Counted from the stretch's first letter, positions 23,317 through 34,661 are shown. The stretch: 45,670 bases of DNA from Candidatus Pullichristensenella stercorigallinarum (GCA_018712945.1 DVFZ01000102.1:1-45670), one strand, 5' to 3'. Notes: a model not told the origin generated them from the letters alone. Made by a program: numbers and translations.

Positions 23317-24222
23317 CTATGCCCCTTCGTGCGCCGTCCGCTTTTCCGGCAACTGCGCCAACATGCAGGCAGCAAGCATCAAAGCACAGCCAACAATCTC
23401 GCGCGGAGTCAGCGTCTGGCCGAGCAGCAACCAGCCGCCCACGGCGGCAAACACGCTTTCCAGACAAAGGATCAGCGAGGCGATTGTGGGTTCGATGTAC
23501 TTCTGCCCGGCAATTTGCAGCGTATAGCCCAGCGCGCCGGAACAAACACCCACGTACAAAAGGCTCGGCCAGCAGGCGAGCATGTCCGCAAAGCGCACGG
23601 TTTCCACACAGAAGGCAACGGCCAGCGCCAGCACGCCCGCCACGCCAAACTGCACGCAGCACAGGCGCGGCGCGCTCAGGCCGCCGGCAAAGCGGTCAAC
23701 GGCAACGATATGAATGGCAAACATCACCGCGCAGGCCAGCGTCACCAAGTCGCCGTAGCCCACGGTGAAACCTTCTTTCAGGCACAAAAGCGCCAAGCCG
23801 GCTACAGCCAACGCTACGCCCACCCACATCAGCGGGGTGACGCGCTTGCGATAGAGCAGCAGGCCCAGCAGCGGTACAATGACGATGTACAGCGCCGTGA
23901 TAAATCCGCTCTTGGCCGTGCTGGGATCAATGGACAGGCCGAGCTGTTGCAGGGCAGTGGCGGCGAACATCACCACTCCCAGAGGGACGCCGACCTTTAT
24001 GTAGGCAGACAAGGGAGCTTCCCCTGCCTGCGGCGAACGCTTTGCGCTGCGAGTGCCCACCAGTTCAAACAGCATCAGTGTCACAAAAGTGATCAGTGAA
24101 CGCACTGCGGTAAAGGCAAACGGCCCCATATACTTGCCGCCCTCGCTCTGCGCGGAAAAGGCCATGCCCCAAATGAACGCGGCCAAGGCCAGATACAGCC
24201 CGCCGCGAAACTGCTTATTCAT
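23317..24222 (-). CDS. EamA/DMT-family transporter
   Basis: A 301-residue integral membrane protein with ten predicted helices in two EamA repeats: FIWGMAFSAQSEGGKYMGPF opens repeat 1 and LGYTLQIAGQKYIEPT falls in repeat 2. Members export amino acids or other metabolites; the substrate is unknown. The ATG at 24222 is preferred because GGGGA lies 8 bases upstream; ATG 24231 has no space for a binding site. It overlaps the engB stop by 8 bases and closes the lon-engB operon. Confidence 0.88.
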   Translation of the reverse strand: MNKQFRGGLYLALAAFIWGMAFSAQSEGGKYMGPFAFTAVRSLITFVTLMLFELVGTRSAKRSPQAGEAPLSAYIKVGVPLGVVMFAATALQQLGLSIDPSTAKSGFITALYIVIVPLLGLLLYRKRVTPLMWVGVALAVAGLALLCLKEGFTVGYGDLVTLACAVMFAIHIVAVDRFAGGLSAPRLCCVQFGVAGVLALAVAFCVETVRFADMLACWPSLLYVGVCSGALGYTLQIAGQKYIEPTIASLILCLESVFAAVGGWLLLGQTLTPREIVGCALMLAACMLAQLPEKRTAHEGA

Positions 24223-24816
24223 GCGCATCATCCCCGGTTGTAGTTTCAGTTTCCAGAAGCTCCAATATCCGCTCGCGGCCGGTGCCGTCCTCAGAAGAAT
24301 AAGGGATGACCTCCCAGGGCTGCACGGCCAGCGTGCGGCAAATGACGGGGATGGAACGCCCCCGCGCCGCTTTGGAGAGCTTGTCCGCCTTGGTCGCCAC
24401 CACGGTAAAGGGAATGTCGTAATGGCGCAGGTACTCGACCATCATCTGATCATCGCGCGTCGGCTCGTGGCGAATATCCACAAGATGCAAAACGCGCTTG
24501 AGATGCTCCGAGCCTTGCAGGTAGCCCTCGATCATTGCCGCCCAGCGGTCGCGTTCAGCCTTGGGCGCTTTGGCAAAGCCGTAGCCAGGCAGATCGACCA
24601 GCCAGAATTGGTCGTTGACCTTGAAGAAGTTTATCAGCCGCGTCTTGCCCGGCGCGGAAGAAATACGCGCCAGCTTGGAATTGCCCAGCACGCTGTTGAT
24701 CATCGAGGACTTCCCGACATTGGATTTGCCCGCCATGGCAATTTCGGGAAGGCCCTGCCCCGGAAAGGGGCGCAGGCGATCCAGCGAGAGGATAAATTTG
24801 GCGCTGCGGATCGTCA

Positions 24817-24820
<4 letters not shown>
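24215..24820 (-). CDS. engB: Ribosome biogenesis GTPase EngB (YsxC/YihA)
   Basis: A 201-residue GTPase needed for 50S assembly. G1 is AGKSNVGKSS, G2/G3 lie in PGKTRLINFF and DLPGYGFAK, G4 is TKAD and G5 is IPYSS. The ATG overlaps the lon stop as ATGATGA, a linkage (lon-engB) conserved in Bacillus and Clostridia. Confidence 0.95.
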
Positions 24821-27195
<2,375 letters not shown>

Positions 27196-27228
27196 GGTAC
27201 ACGTCCTTTGCGGTTGATCTTGTCTATT

Positions 27229-27256
27229 ATTATACAGACACACCGTTAAGAATCAA
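27229..27256 (-). promoter_or_regulatory. lon promoter with a dyad across the -10
   Basis: Minus-strand TTGATT (27251-27256), a 16-base spacer and perfect TATAAT (27229-27234). TGTCT (27221-27225) and AGACA (27236-27240) are inverted arms flanking the -10, a possible repressor site. Confidence 0.65.
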
Positions 27257-27307
27257 GAGCTTATGCCCTGGTGTTTTCTTGCACCATTGCGCGAAGATGG
27301 CGAAACT

Positions 27308-27338
27308 GGGAAAACCGTGCCGGTTTATGACGGTTCCC
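27308..27338. repeat. Imperfect dyad upstream of the XRE regulator
   Basis: GGGAA-AA-CCGT pairs with ACGGTTCCC (27330-27338) across an 11-base loop, and a shorter AACCG/CGGTT helix overlaps the same arm. It lies between the divergent lon and XRE promoters and could be a regulator site. Confidence 0.35.
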
Positions 27339-27379
27339 TGTCCTGTAAATTTTTCCCATATATTCCCATTTTTTCATTG

Positions 27380-27408
27380 TTGCAAATTTTCGCTAATTCC
27401 TGTATAAT
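27380..27408 (+). promoter_or_regulatory. Promoter of the XRE regulator
   Basis: TTGCAA (27380-27385), a 17-base spacer and TATAAT (27403-27408). ATTGTT (27376-27381) and AACAAT (27412-27417) are inverted arms just outside the two hexamers, consistent with autoregulation. Confidence 0.75.
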
Positions 27409-27492
27409 AGTAACAATCTGGTCATACAGAACGGATACGCTCCGCGGCTTTGAATATCTTATCAAAAGGTATTTATATAGGAGGAGGAGTTT

Positions 27493-27810
27493 ATGGATTA
27501 TTTGCGGTTGGGGCAACGTGTACGTAGACAGAGGAAACTATTGGGAATGACGCAAAAGGAAGTGGCGGAAAAGGTAGGCATATCCCTCCCGTTTTACGGG
27601 CATATTGAACGCGGCTCCCGCAAGGCCAGCCTGGAAACGGTAATCAATATCGCAAACGCTCTCGGCGTTTCTGCGGATACGCTTTTACAGGATTCTCTGG
27701 ATGTAATGACCAAACCGCTCGCCTCAGACGCTTGCCTCTCTGAACACAGCCGTTCGCTGCTCAACGATATCGTCGGCGTATTGCGCGAGCACGATATTGG
27801 CCGCGTTTAA
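27493..27810 (+). CDS. Small XRE-family DNA-binding regulator
   Basis: 105 residues. An HTH_3 domain occupies about 5-62: LGQRVRRQRKLLGMTQKEVA, then recognition helix ISLPFYGHIERGSRKAS and INIANALGVSADTLL. The last 40 residues (SEHSRSLLNDIVGVLREH) form a helix that may dimerise. GGAGGAGGAG precedes the ATG. It is a single gene with its own promoter and terminator; its target genes are unknown. A role at its own promoter is suggested by the flanking dyad. Confidence 0.88.
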   Translation: MDYLRLGQRVRRQRKLLGMTQKEVAEKVGISLPFYGHIERGSRKASLETVINIANALGVSADTLLQDSLDVMTKPLASDACLSEHSRSLLNDIVGVLREHDIGRV

Positions 27811-27834
27811 CGCGCTATCTTCAAAGGGTCAACA

Positions 27835-27877
27835 AACGGCCGCCGGTCGCGCCAATCAGCGCCGGTGGCCGTTTCTG
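27835..27877 (+). terminator. Terminator of the XRE regulator gene
   Basis: AACGGCCGCCGG (27835-27846) pairs with CCGGTGGCCGTT (27862-27873) through one G-T wobble, followed by TCTGTGTCTTTC. It lies between convergent genes. Confidence 0.7.
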
Positions 27878-27899
27878 TGTCTTTCATCCGTTTTCAGCC

Positions 27900-28190
27900 T
27901 TAAAAGCCAAAATCATTGCGGGGATCCTTGCTCTTGCGCCGCACATCGTCGATAAATTCTATTTCCATGCGCTCGAAGGCGATTTCCTCGACAAAATGAT
28001 CTCTGGTAAAAGCAGTCATGCGGAACGAGGCAAATTCACGTTCATTTTTTGGCAACCAGATCGGCCTTGGCACGTCCATTTCCCGGCATGCCTCGTCCAG
28101 CGCTTCACGCGCACCGTCAAACGTACATTCCCGCGTCGTCTGCCGGTCAATCCGGTGCTTTTTCATCAGCCGCACCCACAGTCTGGTCAT
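27900..28190 (-). CDS. Small conserved protein, function unknown
   Basis: 96 residues, basic at the start (MTRLWVRLMKKHRID) and acidic in the second half (EEIAFERMEIEFIDDVRR). GAGGAGG lies 5 bases before the ATG. It follows ddl by 10 bases and so is the last gene of the long galK-to-ddl operon. I recall similar short proteins in clostridial genomes but no function. PIWLPKNEREFASF near the middle is the most distinctive stretch. Confidence 0.72.
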   Translation of the reverse strand: MTRLWVRLMKKHRIDRQTTRECTFDGAREALDEACREMDVPRPIWLPKNEREFASFRMTAFTRDHFVEEIAFERMEIEFIDDVRRKSKDPRNDFGF

Positions 28191-28200
28191 GCCATCCTCC

Positions 28201-29394
28201 TCAGCGGTTCAGCTTGCCCTTTGCGCCCTTGGAGCCACGCAGTATATTGGCCAGGATCGTCGAATCATGCGAAAATACCGAAGCCTTTTTGTCCGCGTAG
28301 GCATTGAAAGCGCATTCCACCATGCCATCCAAAAGCGCGGAGAAGGAAATACCCTTCGGTTCCCAAAGGTAGAATGCCAGCGAACCGGGAATGGTATTGG
28401 CTTCATTGATAAATACGTGATTTTCCCCGTCGAGGATAAAATCAATGCGCACCACGCCCTTTAAGTCCATGGCGTGGAAGGCGCGCTCGGCCAGGTTGCG
28501 CACGGTTTCAGCGGTCTTTTCATCCACGGGCGCGGGAATAATGCGCGCCTGCGAAGCCATGCCGTTTGCGCCCTTGGCGTTGCGTATGTACTTTTCCTCA
28601 AAGGTGAGCAGTTCTTCCTGCGTCACCGGCATTTCCAGTTCGGAAGTCTCCACATGGTCGCCATAGCCCATCACCGCGCAGTTGACCTCGCGCAGCGGGG
28701 TAACGGCCTTTTCCACAAGCACGCGATGATCGTAGGCAACGGCCGTCTCAACGGCATCCTCAAGCTGTTCGCGGTCATGGGCGACGTTGATGCCGATGGA
28801 AGAACCGAGGTTGGCTGGCTTGACGATCATCGGATAGCCGATTTTTTCTTCAGCCTCGTCCATAACCCCGTCGCGCTCGCGGCTCCAGCGGCCGCGGTCA
28901 AACCACACGCCCTCAATCACCGGGAAGCCGCAGCCCTTAAACAGCAGCTTCATGGTAATTTTGTCCATGCCCACGGCGGAACCCATCACGCCCGCCGATG
29001 TATAGGGCACATTGAACATTTCCAGCATGCCCTGAAGCGTGCCATCTTCGCCGTTGAGGCCATGCAGCACCGGCATGACTACATCCAAAAGCGCCACGCG
29101 TTCCGCCGCCGCGCTGACAAAGAGTTTTTTCTTCTCCGGCAGGTGGTATAAAGCCAGCTTGCCGCCCTCCCCAGCGGGCAACACGCGCATGACCTTCGCG
29201 GGATCAAAGCGCTCGTAAAACTTTACATCCGCAAGCGCCTCGCCCGTATACCAGGTGCCTTCGCGGCCTATGTAGATATAGGTTACATCATAGTTTTCCT
29301 TGTTCAGCGCCTGTGCCGCCTGCAACGCGGAGATGATGGAAACATCATGTTCGCAGGTGCGGCTGCCGTAAATCACGCCGATCTTGAGCTTCAT
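28201..29394 (-). CDS. ddl: D-alanine--D-alanine ligase
   Basis: A 397-residue ATP-grasp ligase that makes D-Ala-D-Ala for peptidoglycan. It opens with KIGVIYGSRTCEHDVSIISA; PALM-like HGLNGEDGTLQGMLEMFNVPYTSAGV covers the first D-Ala site; MIVKPANLGSSIG is ATP-binding; DFILDGENHVFINEANTIPGS carries the metal ligands. It is longer than DdlB and close to the DdlA/Van size class. No obvious feature marks a D-lactate or D-serine specificity. GAGGGGGAG precedes the ATG. It directly follows the MurF-like gene, the enzyme that uses its product. Confidence 0.93.
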   Translation of the reverse strand: MKLKIGVIYGSRTCEHDVSIISALQAAQALNKENYDVTYIYIGREGTWYTGEALADVKFYERFDPAKVMRVLPAGEGGKLALYHLPEKKKLFVSAAAERVALLDVVMPVLHGLNGEDGTLQGMLEMFNVPYTSAGVMGSAVGMDKITMKLLFKGCGFPVIEGVWFDRGRWSRERDGVMDEAEEKIGYPMIVKPANLGSSIGINVAHDREQLEDAVETAVAYDHRVLVEKAVTPLREVNCAVMGYGDHVETSELEMPVTQEELLTFEEKYIRNAKGANGMASQARIIPAPVDEKTAETVRNLAERAFHAMDLKGVVRIDFILDGENHVFINEANTIPGSLAFYLWEPKGISFSALLDGMVECAFNAYADKKASVFSHDSTILANILRGSKGAKGKLNR

Positions 29395-29407
29395 GCCCTA
29401 CTCCCCC

Positions 29408-31003
29408 TCATTCGGTATAATTGTCGGGAAGGTCGTTTTCAAACAACACCGTATCTCCGGGCCGGCCGATGGCGCGCAGAAGGGCGCTGGCCTCGTCCAG
29501 TTCTGAAACCACATGGATATCGTCGCGGGAGAAGCCGGAATCGACAAGGCCCTGCAAAATGGGTTTTGTGTGATTGGGGCCAACGAGTATGGCCACATCC
29601 ACACAGTTGACCATTTGTGTGCCGAAAGCGTAGTTGAGTTCATCTTCCTTCGCTCCCTGCTCCACCATGCCTGGCGTGACGATGATGCGGCGCCCGGAAA
29701 AGCCGGAAAGCACATTGAGCGCTTCCTGCGAACCGGCGGGATTGGAGTTGAAAGCGTCGTCAATGATGGTCATGGCCCCAGGGATGAGCTGCAAGCGGTG
29801 CTCGATCGGTTCGACGACGCGCACGCCACGGGCAATCTCTTCCATCGACAAGCCCAACTTGCGGGCCACGGCCGCGCACAGGGCGATATTCTGAATGTTA
29901 TGCTTGCCCAAAAGCCTTGTGCGGCAGCGCAATTCCTCGCCATCGGCACACTTGAGGGTAAAGCGGCTGCCCTGCGGGCCGACCTCTATATCAGTGGCCA
30001 ACATGTAGGGCTGACGGTCGGGGTTGAAGCCGACGCGGTACTTTTCGCGCTCACACTTGGCAAACAAACGGTCTACATAGCTGCCGTCCGAGGAAAAGAA
30101 GGCGATGCCGTCTTCCGGCAGGGCTTCAATCAATTCGTACTTGGTACCGGCAATATTCTCAATGGAGCCAAACGTTTCCAGATGTTGCGGACCGACGCTG
30201 GTGAGCAGGCCGTACTTGGGATGCACCAGATCGCAAAGCTCCTTGATATCGCCCACATGACGCGCACCCATTTCAGCGATAAAAATCTGATGCTCGCCTT
30301 TGAGCTGCTCGTTGATAACGCGCGAAAGGCCCATCGGCGTATTGAAGCTGGCGGGCGTGGCCAGCACGCGGTATTTTTGCGAGAGGATATCGCGCAGGAC
30401 AAACTTGGTGGAAGTCTTTCCATAGCTGCCGGTAATGCCGATTTTGATCAGATCTGGCCGTTCCTCCAGCTTTTTGCGCGCGCGTTCGAAAAACTGGCCG
30501 TTGATGCGGTTTTCCAGCGGCTGGGCAATGGCGGCGGCGGCCATGACGATATAGGCGTTGCCCGCGTACAGCAGGTACGGCGGCAACGACAGGACGGAAA
30601 GCAGCGCCGACCCCGCCAGGCACAAAAGAATGATGAACAGATACAGTCTGCGCACACGGCGGGTAAACACCAGCGGCTTTTTGGCCGGAGTACGGAAATC
30701 CAGCACCGCCAGCACTGCTGTGACCGCAACAAACAGCGCCAGCATCACCCAGTTGGCAGTACTTTCGCGCGGCAGACGCTCGGTGATAAACAGCGAGAAG
30801 AAAACCGGCAAATACCAACTGAGGATCGCGCCGCCCAGACCCACCAGCACGCAGTTCTTCAGCAGCCGGTCGCGGTTGCGGCTCATCCAGCGCCGGTAAC
30901 CGGGAAGCTGGTAGCTTTCCAGCTGCAACATGTGGACAAAATGCCGGCAGGCGACCGAGCAGCACGCGGCCACCAGCACGATGCGAATCAGCGTAAAAGG
31001 CAT
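29408..31003 (-). CDS. Membrane-anchored MurF-like Mur ligase
   Basis: 531 residues. About 165 N-terminal residues form five probable membrane helices (5-22, 50-73, 85-103, 121-140, 144-160). A Mur ligase central domain follows with P-loop GSYGKTSTK (192-200), FNTPMGLSRVI, EMGARHVGDI, LLGKHNIQN and IDDAFNSNPAG. The Mur ligase C-terminal domain is present (RRIIVTPGMVEQG). AFNSNP is a MurF motif, so it probably adds D-Ala-D-Ala to the UDP-MurNAc peptide; ddl is next. The usual soluble uridine-binding domain of MurF is replaced by the membrane region. TAGGAG lies 13 bases before the ATG, a long spacing. A different amide ligation on a lipid-linked precursor is an alternative. Confidence 0.85.
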   Translation of the reverse strand: MPFTLIRIVLVAACCSVACRHFVHMLQLESYQLPGYRRWMSRNRDRLLKNCVLVGLGGAILSWYLPVFFSLFITERLPRESTANWVMLALFVAVTAVLAVLDFRTPAKKPLVFTRRVRRLYLFIILLCLAGSALLSVLSLPPYLLYAGNAYIVMAAAAIAQPLENRINGQFFERARKKLEERPDLIKIGITGSYGKTSTKFVLRDILSQKYRVLATPASFNTPMGLSRVINEQLKGEHQIFIAEMGARHVGDIKELCDLVHPKYGLLTSVGPQHLETFGSIENIAGTKYELIEALPEDGIAFFSSDGSYVDRLFAKCEREKYRVGFNPDRQPYMLATDIEVGPQGSRFTLKCADGEELRCRTRLLGKHNIQNIALCAAVARKLGLSMEEIARGVRVVEPIEHRLQLIPGAMTIIDDAFNSNPAGSQEALNVLSGFSGRRIIVTPGMVEQGAKEDELNYAFGTQMVNCVDVAILVGPNHTKPILQGLVDSGFSRDDIHVVSELDEASALLRAIGRPGDTVLFENDLPDNYTE

Positions 31004-31019
31004 AAACTACATTTAACTC

Positions 31020-31793
31020 CTATCCGATCAGGAATTTCCAGGCAATCGCCTTAAAGTCGGCATACTTTTCCAAATAGGCAAAGTGCCCACAGCCCTCCAA
31101 AAGGATCAGCGCCGCATCCGGAATCTCTTTTTCCATGACTTCGCCCATCCACAGGGGCGTATCCACGTCCTGCGTGCCCCAGATCAGCAGCGTGGAAGCG
31201 CGAATCCTGCCCAGCACCGGGCGCAGGTCCTGCGCGACAATGCGATTGAAGGTGGGCCGCATGGTTTTGGAAAGCGCCTTATAGTCGGCAGAACCAAACT
31301 TCTGCACCAGCGCCTCGCGCCAGTCGTCCACGCGCTTTCCCAGCAAGCGGCGGGTAAGGCCGTTATCTGCCAGAGCGCGCAGGCACTTGTAGGTGCGCGA
31401 GCGCAGCGTGCGTTTGCCTGTGTTTTGAGGGCGCAACCCCGCGCAGCCGGTGAGCACCATGCGCCGCATGGCTTCAGGGTGCTCCGCAGCAAGCAACAGC
31501 GCTACGCGGCCGCCAAACGAATGCGCAATGATATCACAGCCAACAATATCCATTCGGCGTATAAAAGCCCAAATAAGTTCCATATATTCCGTCACCGACC
31601 AGGGCGACGGCGGCTCCGGGCTGTTGCCGTGGCCAGGAAAATCGACGGCATAAACAGTGCGCGCGGCGGAAAAATCGCGCGTCACCGGCAAAAAGCTGGC
31701 CGCCTTGCCGCCCCAGCCGTGCAAAAGCAGCAGCGGTGCGCCGCTTCCCGTGCGCTCATAATACAGCTTTACGCCCGCGTTGTCAAAATACAT
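31020..31793 (-). CDS. Alpha/beta-fold hydrolase
   Basis: 257 residues. LLLLHGWGG forms the oxyanion loop, the nucleophile is Ser92 in AHSFGG, the acid is the Asp in WGTQDVDTP and the His is in GCGHFAY. A helical cap lies between (about 125-190). GGAGG sits 5 bases before ATG 31793; the TTG at 31805 is rejected. It occupies the slot after rimI where tsaD often lies in Firmicutes. The substrate is unknown; the family includes esterases and C-C hydrolases. Confidence 0.88.
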   Translation of the reverse strand: MYFDNAGVKLYYERTGSGAPLLLLHGWGGKAASFLPVTRDFSAARTVYAVDFPGHGNSPEPPSPWSVTEYMELIWAFIRRMDIVGCDIIAHSFGGRVALLLAAEHPEAMRRMVLTGCAGLRPQNTGKRTLRSRTYKCLRALADNGLTRRLLGKRVDDWREALVQKFGSADYKALSKTMRPTFNRIVAQDLRPVLGRIRASTLLIWGTQDVDTPLWMGEVMEKEIPDAALILLEGCGHFAYLEKYADFKAIAWKFLIG

Positions 31794-31847
31794 CCGTGCC
31801 TCCAAAAGAATATTGTAGCGCAGTTTGCGGAAAATGTCCAGCCTTCA

Positions 31848-32333
31848 TTATACCCGATGCAAATACGGGTCGTTTTCCGGGTGCGCCTCAGGCAACGATT
31901 CCAGCGCCATAATCAGCGCATCCTCGTTGTTGTCGGCATAATAGCGCTTGCGGAAGCCCACCTCGATAAAACCGAGCTTGCGGTAAAGCGATTGCGCTAC
32001 GGCGTTCGAACGGCGGCATTCGAGGGTCATCCACGTCATGCCGCTATCCGCGGCCAGCTGAATCAGCGCCGTGGTGATGGCCTTGCCATAGCCCAATCCG
32101 CGGCGGTCCGGGAGCACGGCGATATTGGTCACATGCGCCTCGTCCAGCACAAACCACATGCCCGCATAGGCCACGCAAGCGCCGTCCTCGCGCAAAACCA
32201 GATAGCGCGCGCACTGGTTTTCCGTCACTTCGCGCAAAAACGATTCGCGCGACCAGGGGATTGCGAAGCACGCCTCTTCAATGGCATGCACTGCCTCTAC
32301 GTCCTCAATGCGCATCAGGGAAATTTCTGTCAT
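31848..32333 (-). CDS. rimI: Ribosomal-protein-alanine N-acetyltransferase
   Basis: A 161-residue GNAT acetyltransferase. The acetyl-CoA pyrophosphate loop is RRGLGYGKAI, with VTNIAVLPD before it and ECRRSNAVAQSLYRKLGFIE at the C-terminal motif. RimI acetylates the N-terminal Ala of S18. The ATG overlaps the tsaB stop by 4 bases, matching the conserved tsaE-tsaB-rimI order. The last 15 residues (HPENDPYLHRV) are a small extension. Confidence 0.9.
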   Translation of the reverse strand: MTEISLMRIEDVEAVHAIEEACFAIPWSRESFLREVTENQCARYLVLREDGACVAYAGMWFVLDEAHVTNIAVLPDRRGLGYGKAITTALIQLAADSGMTWMTLECRRSNAVAQSLYRKLGFIEVGFRKRYYADNNEDALIMALESLPEAHPENDPYLHRV

Positions 32334-33037
32334 GAACGTGCCTCCCCGCGCAGGCGCTCCGCGCGTTCGCGTTCAGCCTGCGGAGCACGCAGATAGTACG
32401 GCGAAAGCCGCGCGCCGTCCACCCAGGAATCCACGCGCTCGGATGCCAGCACGCAGGCGGCGTCCGCACGCAGGTCGTACAGGTTGGGCGGGAAAAGCAG
32501 CGCGCAATCGCCCATCGCGCTTTGTATAGCTTCGCCATGAACAGGCACGCCGTCTCCCACGAATGCCAGGCCTTTCCCTTCAGGCAGCTTTTGCAAAAAT
32601 ACTTCCAACGGCAGCGCGGCATCCTCAAGCGCACGCACCGGCCGGCCAGAGGACACATCGAACGCCGCACAGTATACCTGCCCGCGCCGGGCATCCAAAA
32701 TCGGACAGACGAGGCCATCGAACCCCGCCGCATTCATCGCCAGGGCTTCCAAAGCGTTGACAGCGCAACAGGGCTTGCCCACCGCATGCGCAAAGCCCTT
32801 GACCATGCAAACGCCGATGCGCACGCCCGTAAACGAACCCGGCCCAGTCACGGCGGCGAACACATCCATGTCCTCCATGCGCAAATCCACCGCTTGCAAC
32901 GCCGTATCCACGGCGGGCAGGATGGTTTGCGAATGGGTCAGGCCCACGCGAATGGCCGCGGTATAAGCGATTTTCCCATCGCGCATCACCGCGCAGCCCG
33001 CCACCGGGCCGGAAGTATCCACAGCCAGTATATTCAA
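32330..33037 (-). CDS. tsaB: t6A synthesis protein TsaB
   Basis: A 235-residue ASKHA-fold protein that partners TsaD in making threonylcarbamoyladenosine on ANN-decoding tRNAs. It has NILAVDTSGPVAGCAV, the GLTHSQTILP segment, TGPGSFTGVRIG and LDARRGQVY. The start is taken as TTG 33037: GGAGGA lies 7 bases upstream, the protein then begins MNILAVDTS as the family does, and TTGA overlaps the tsaE stop. ATG 33052 would add five residues. Confidence 0.9.
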   Translation of the reverse strand: MNILAVDTSGPVAGCAVMRDGKIAYTAAIRVGLTHSQTILPAVDTALQAVDLRMEDMDVFAAVTGPGSFTGVRIGVCMVKGFAHAVGKPCCAVNALEALAMNAAGFDGLVCPILDARRGQVYCAAFDVSSGRPVRALEDAALPLEVFLQKLPEGKGLAFVGDGVPVHGEAIQSAMGDCALLFPPNLYDLRADAACVLASERVDSWVDGARLSPYYLRAPQAERERAERLRGEARS

Positions 33038-33501
33038 GCGTCCGTCCTCCATTGGCCCAGCGCCGCCGCATCCAGCGATACGCCGTCCGTCTCCAAGTCA
33101 ATAAAGCGCTCCCCCTCGTTCTCCGCGCGGCGGATGGCCGCGTGCAGGCAGGGATGCAAGGAAAGTTCCACCGTTTCCGGCCACTCCACCAGGCATACGC
33201 TCGCGCCGCCAAACCATTCGTCCAGCCCGGCGGCATAAAACTCGTCCGGTCCGGAAAGACGATAGAGATCAAAGTGATATACCGGCACGCGGCCCTCGTA
33301 GGGAAACATGATATTAAACGAAGGGCTGGGCATGGGGCCTTCCACCCCCAGCGCCTGCGCAGCACCCCGGGCAAGGACGGATTTGCCCGTCCCCAAGTCG
33401 CCCGAAAGCAACAGCGCGTCGCCGGGATGCAAAAAAGCGCCCAGCGCCCGGCCGAGGGCGAAAGTATCGCCCTCCGAGCGCGTTTTCAAGCGCAATGCCA
33501 T
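33034..33501 (-). CDS. tsaE: t6A synthesis ATPase TsaE
   Basis: A 155-residue P-loop ATPase with Walker A GDLGTGKS (34-41), PSPSFNIMFPYEG as the switch-like region, YHFDLYRL and VEWPE. It drives turnover of the TsaB-TsaD complex. The ATG at 33501 lies 5 bases after the amidohydrolase stop; the 71 residues upstream in frame belong to that neighbour's DNA. It is coupled to tsaB by overlap. Confidence 0.92.
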   Translation of the reverse strand: MALRLKTRSEGDTFALGRALGAFLHPGDALLLSGDLGTGKSVLARGAAQALGVEGPMPSPSFNIMFPYEGRVPVYHFDLYRLSGPDEFYAAGLDEWFGGASVCLVEWPETVELSLHPCLHAAIRRAENEGERFIDLETDGVSLDAAALGQWRTDA

Positions 33502-33506
33502 ATTGC

Positions 33507-34661
33507 CTACGCCCTTTCGTATGCGATGTTTCCGTTCACGATGACCAGGGAAGCGTGCGTGCGCGTCTCCAGCGGATGACCGTCGAAGAGTACGACGTCC
33601 GCATCCTTGCCCGGGGCAAGCGAGCCAAGGCGCCCTTCCAACCCCAAAACCCCGGCGGCATGAATGGTGATGGCGCGCATTGCCTCCATTTCCGGCAGCC
33701 CCTCGCGTACACACAGCCCCGCCTCAACCGGCAGGTACGGCTCAGGGATTACGCCATGGTCAGTCATCAAGGCAAACTTGACGCCCGCGCGATGTAAAAT
33801 CGCCGGGGCCTTCATCGTCAGATTTTTCAGCTCGGGCTTACCACGGTCGGTGAGCAGCGGCCCGAGAATAACGCCCACATTGGCCTTGCGCAGCTCGTCG
33901 GCGATGAGATAGCCCTCGGTGCAGTGCTCGACAGAAGCGCGCAGGTTGAACTCCTCAGCCAGCCGGATGGCGGTGAGGATATCGTCGGCGCGGTGCGCAT
34001 GCATCTTCAGCGGCAACTCGCGGCGCAACACCATCGCCAGCGCCTCGTTTTTGAGGTTGAAATCGGGGCGTTTATCGGCATCCGCGCAGGCGCGCTTTTC
34101 CATATAGGCGCGGGCCTCGTAAAACGCCTCGCGCAGCACAGCCGCCGTGGCCATGCGCGTGGAGGGGCGCTTGCCGCCGGAACCGTAAACCATCTTCGGG
34201 TTTTCACCGAAAGCGGCCTTCATTGCCAAGGGCTCCTTGACGAGCATGGCCTTGAGCGAACCGCCAAAGGTCTTCATGGCCAGAAACTGGCCGCCCAGCA
34301 CGTTGGCGCTGCCGGGGCCGGTGGCCACGGTGGTAACACCGGCGCGGCATGCCTCCGCAAAGCAGGGATCGACGGGGTTGACCGCGTCCAGCGCGCGCAT
34401 CTGCGGCGTGACGGGGTCGGTCATTTCGTTGCCATCGCCGGTCTCGTCCCGTTCGCCATCCGCCCACAGGCCGATGTGGCTGTGCGGGTCGATGAAGCCG
34501 GGGGCGACGTACGCGCCGCGCGCGTCGATCTCCCGCGCCCCGCTGGCGGACAGGTTTACACCCACAGCAGCGATCTTTCCGCTGTCGATGAGCACGTCTC
34601 CACCCTCAAGCAGGCCCGGGCCTTCCATCGTATACAGGCGGGCGTTGCGGATCAGCAGCAT
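33507..34661 (-). CDS. Amidohydrolase, imidazolonepropionase-related
   Basis: A 384-residue metal-dependent hydrolase. The metal site starts in GFIDPHSHIG and continues with KMHAHRADDI, the H of SVEHCTEG and the Asp in MTDHGV. The small beta domain is split between N- and C-termini (APGKDADVVLFDG). It belongs to the COG1228 type. The substrate could be a cyclic amide, a dipeptide or a nucleobase-like ring. ATG 34661 has GGGGGATAGGA upstream. It sits between galK and tsaE in the same operon. Confidence 0.85.
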   Translation of the reverse strand: MLLIRNARLYTMEGPGLLEGGDVLIDSGKIAAVGVNLSASGAREIDARGAYVAPGFIDPHSHIGLWADGERDETGDGNEMTDPVTPQMRALDAVNPVDPCFAEACRAGVTTVATGPGSANVLGGQFLAMKTFGGSLKAMLVKEPLAMKAAFGENPKMVYGSGGKRPSTRMATAAVLREAFYEARAYMEKRACADADKRPDFNLKNEALAMVLRRELPLKMHAHRADDILTAIRLAEEFNLRASVEHCTEGYLIADELRKANVGVILGPLLTDRGKPELKNLTMKAPAILHRAGVKFALMTDHGVIPEPYLPVEAGLCVREGLPEMEAMRAITIHAAGVLGLEGRLGSLAPGKDADVVLFDGHPLETRTHASLVIVNGNIAYERA

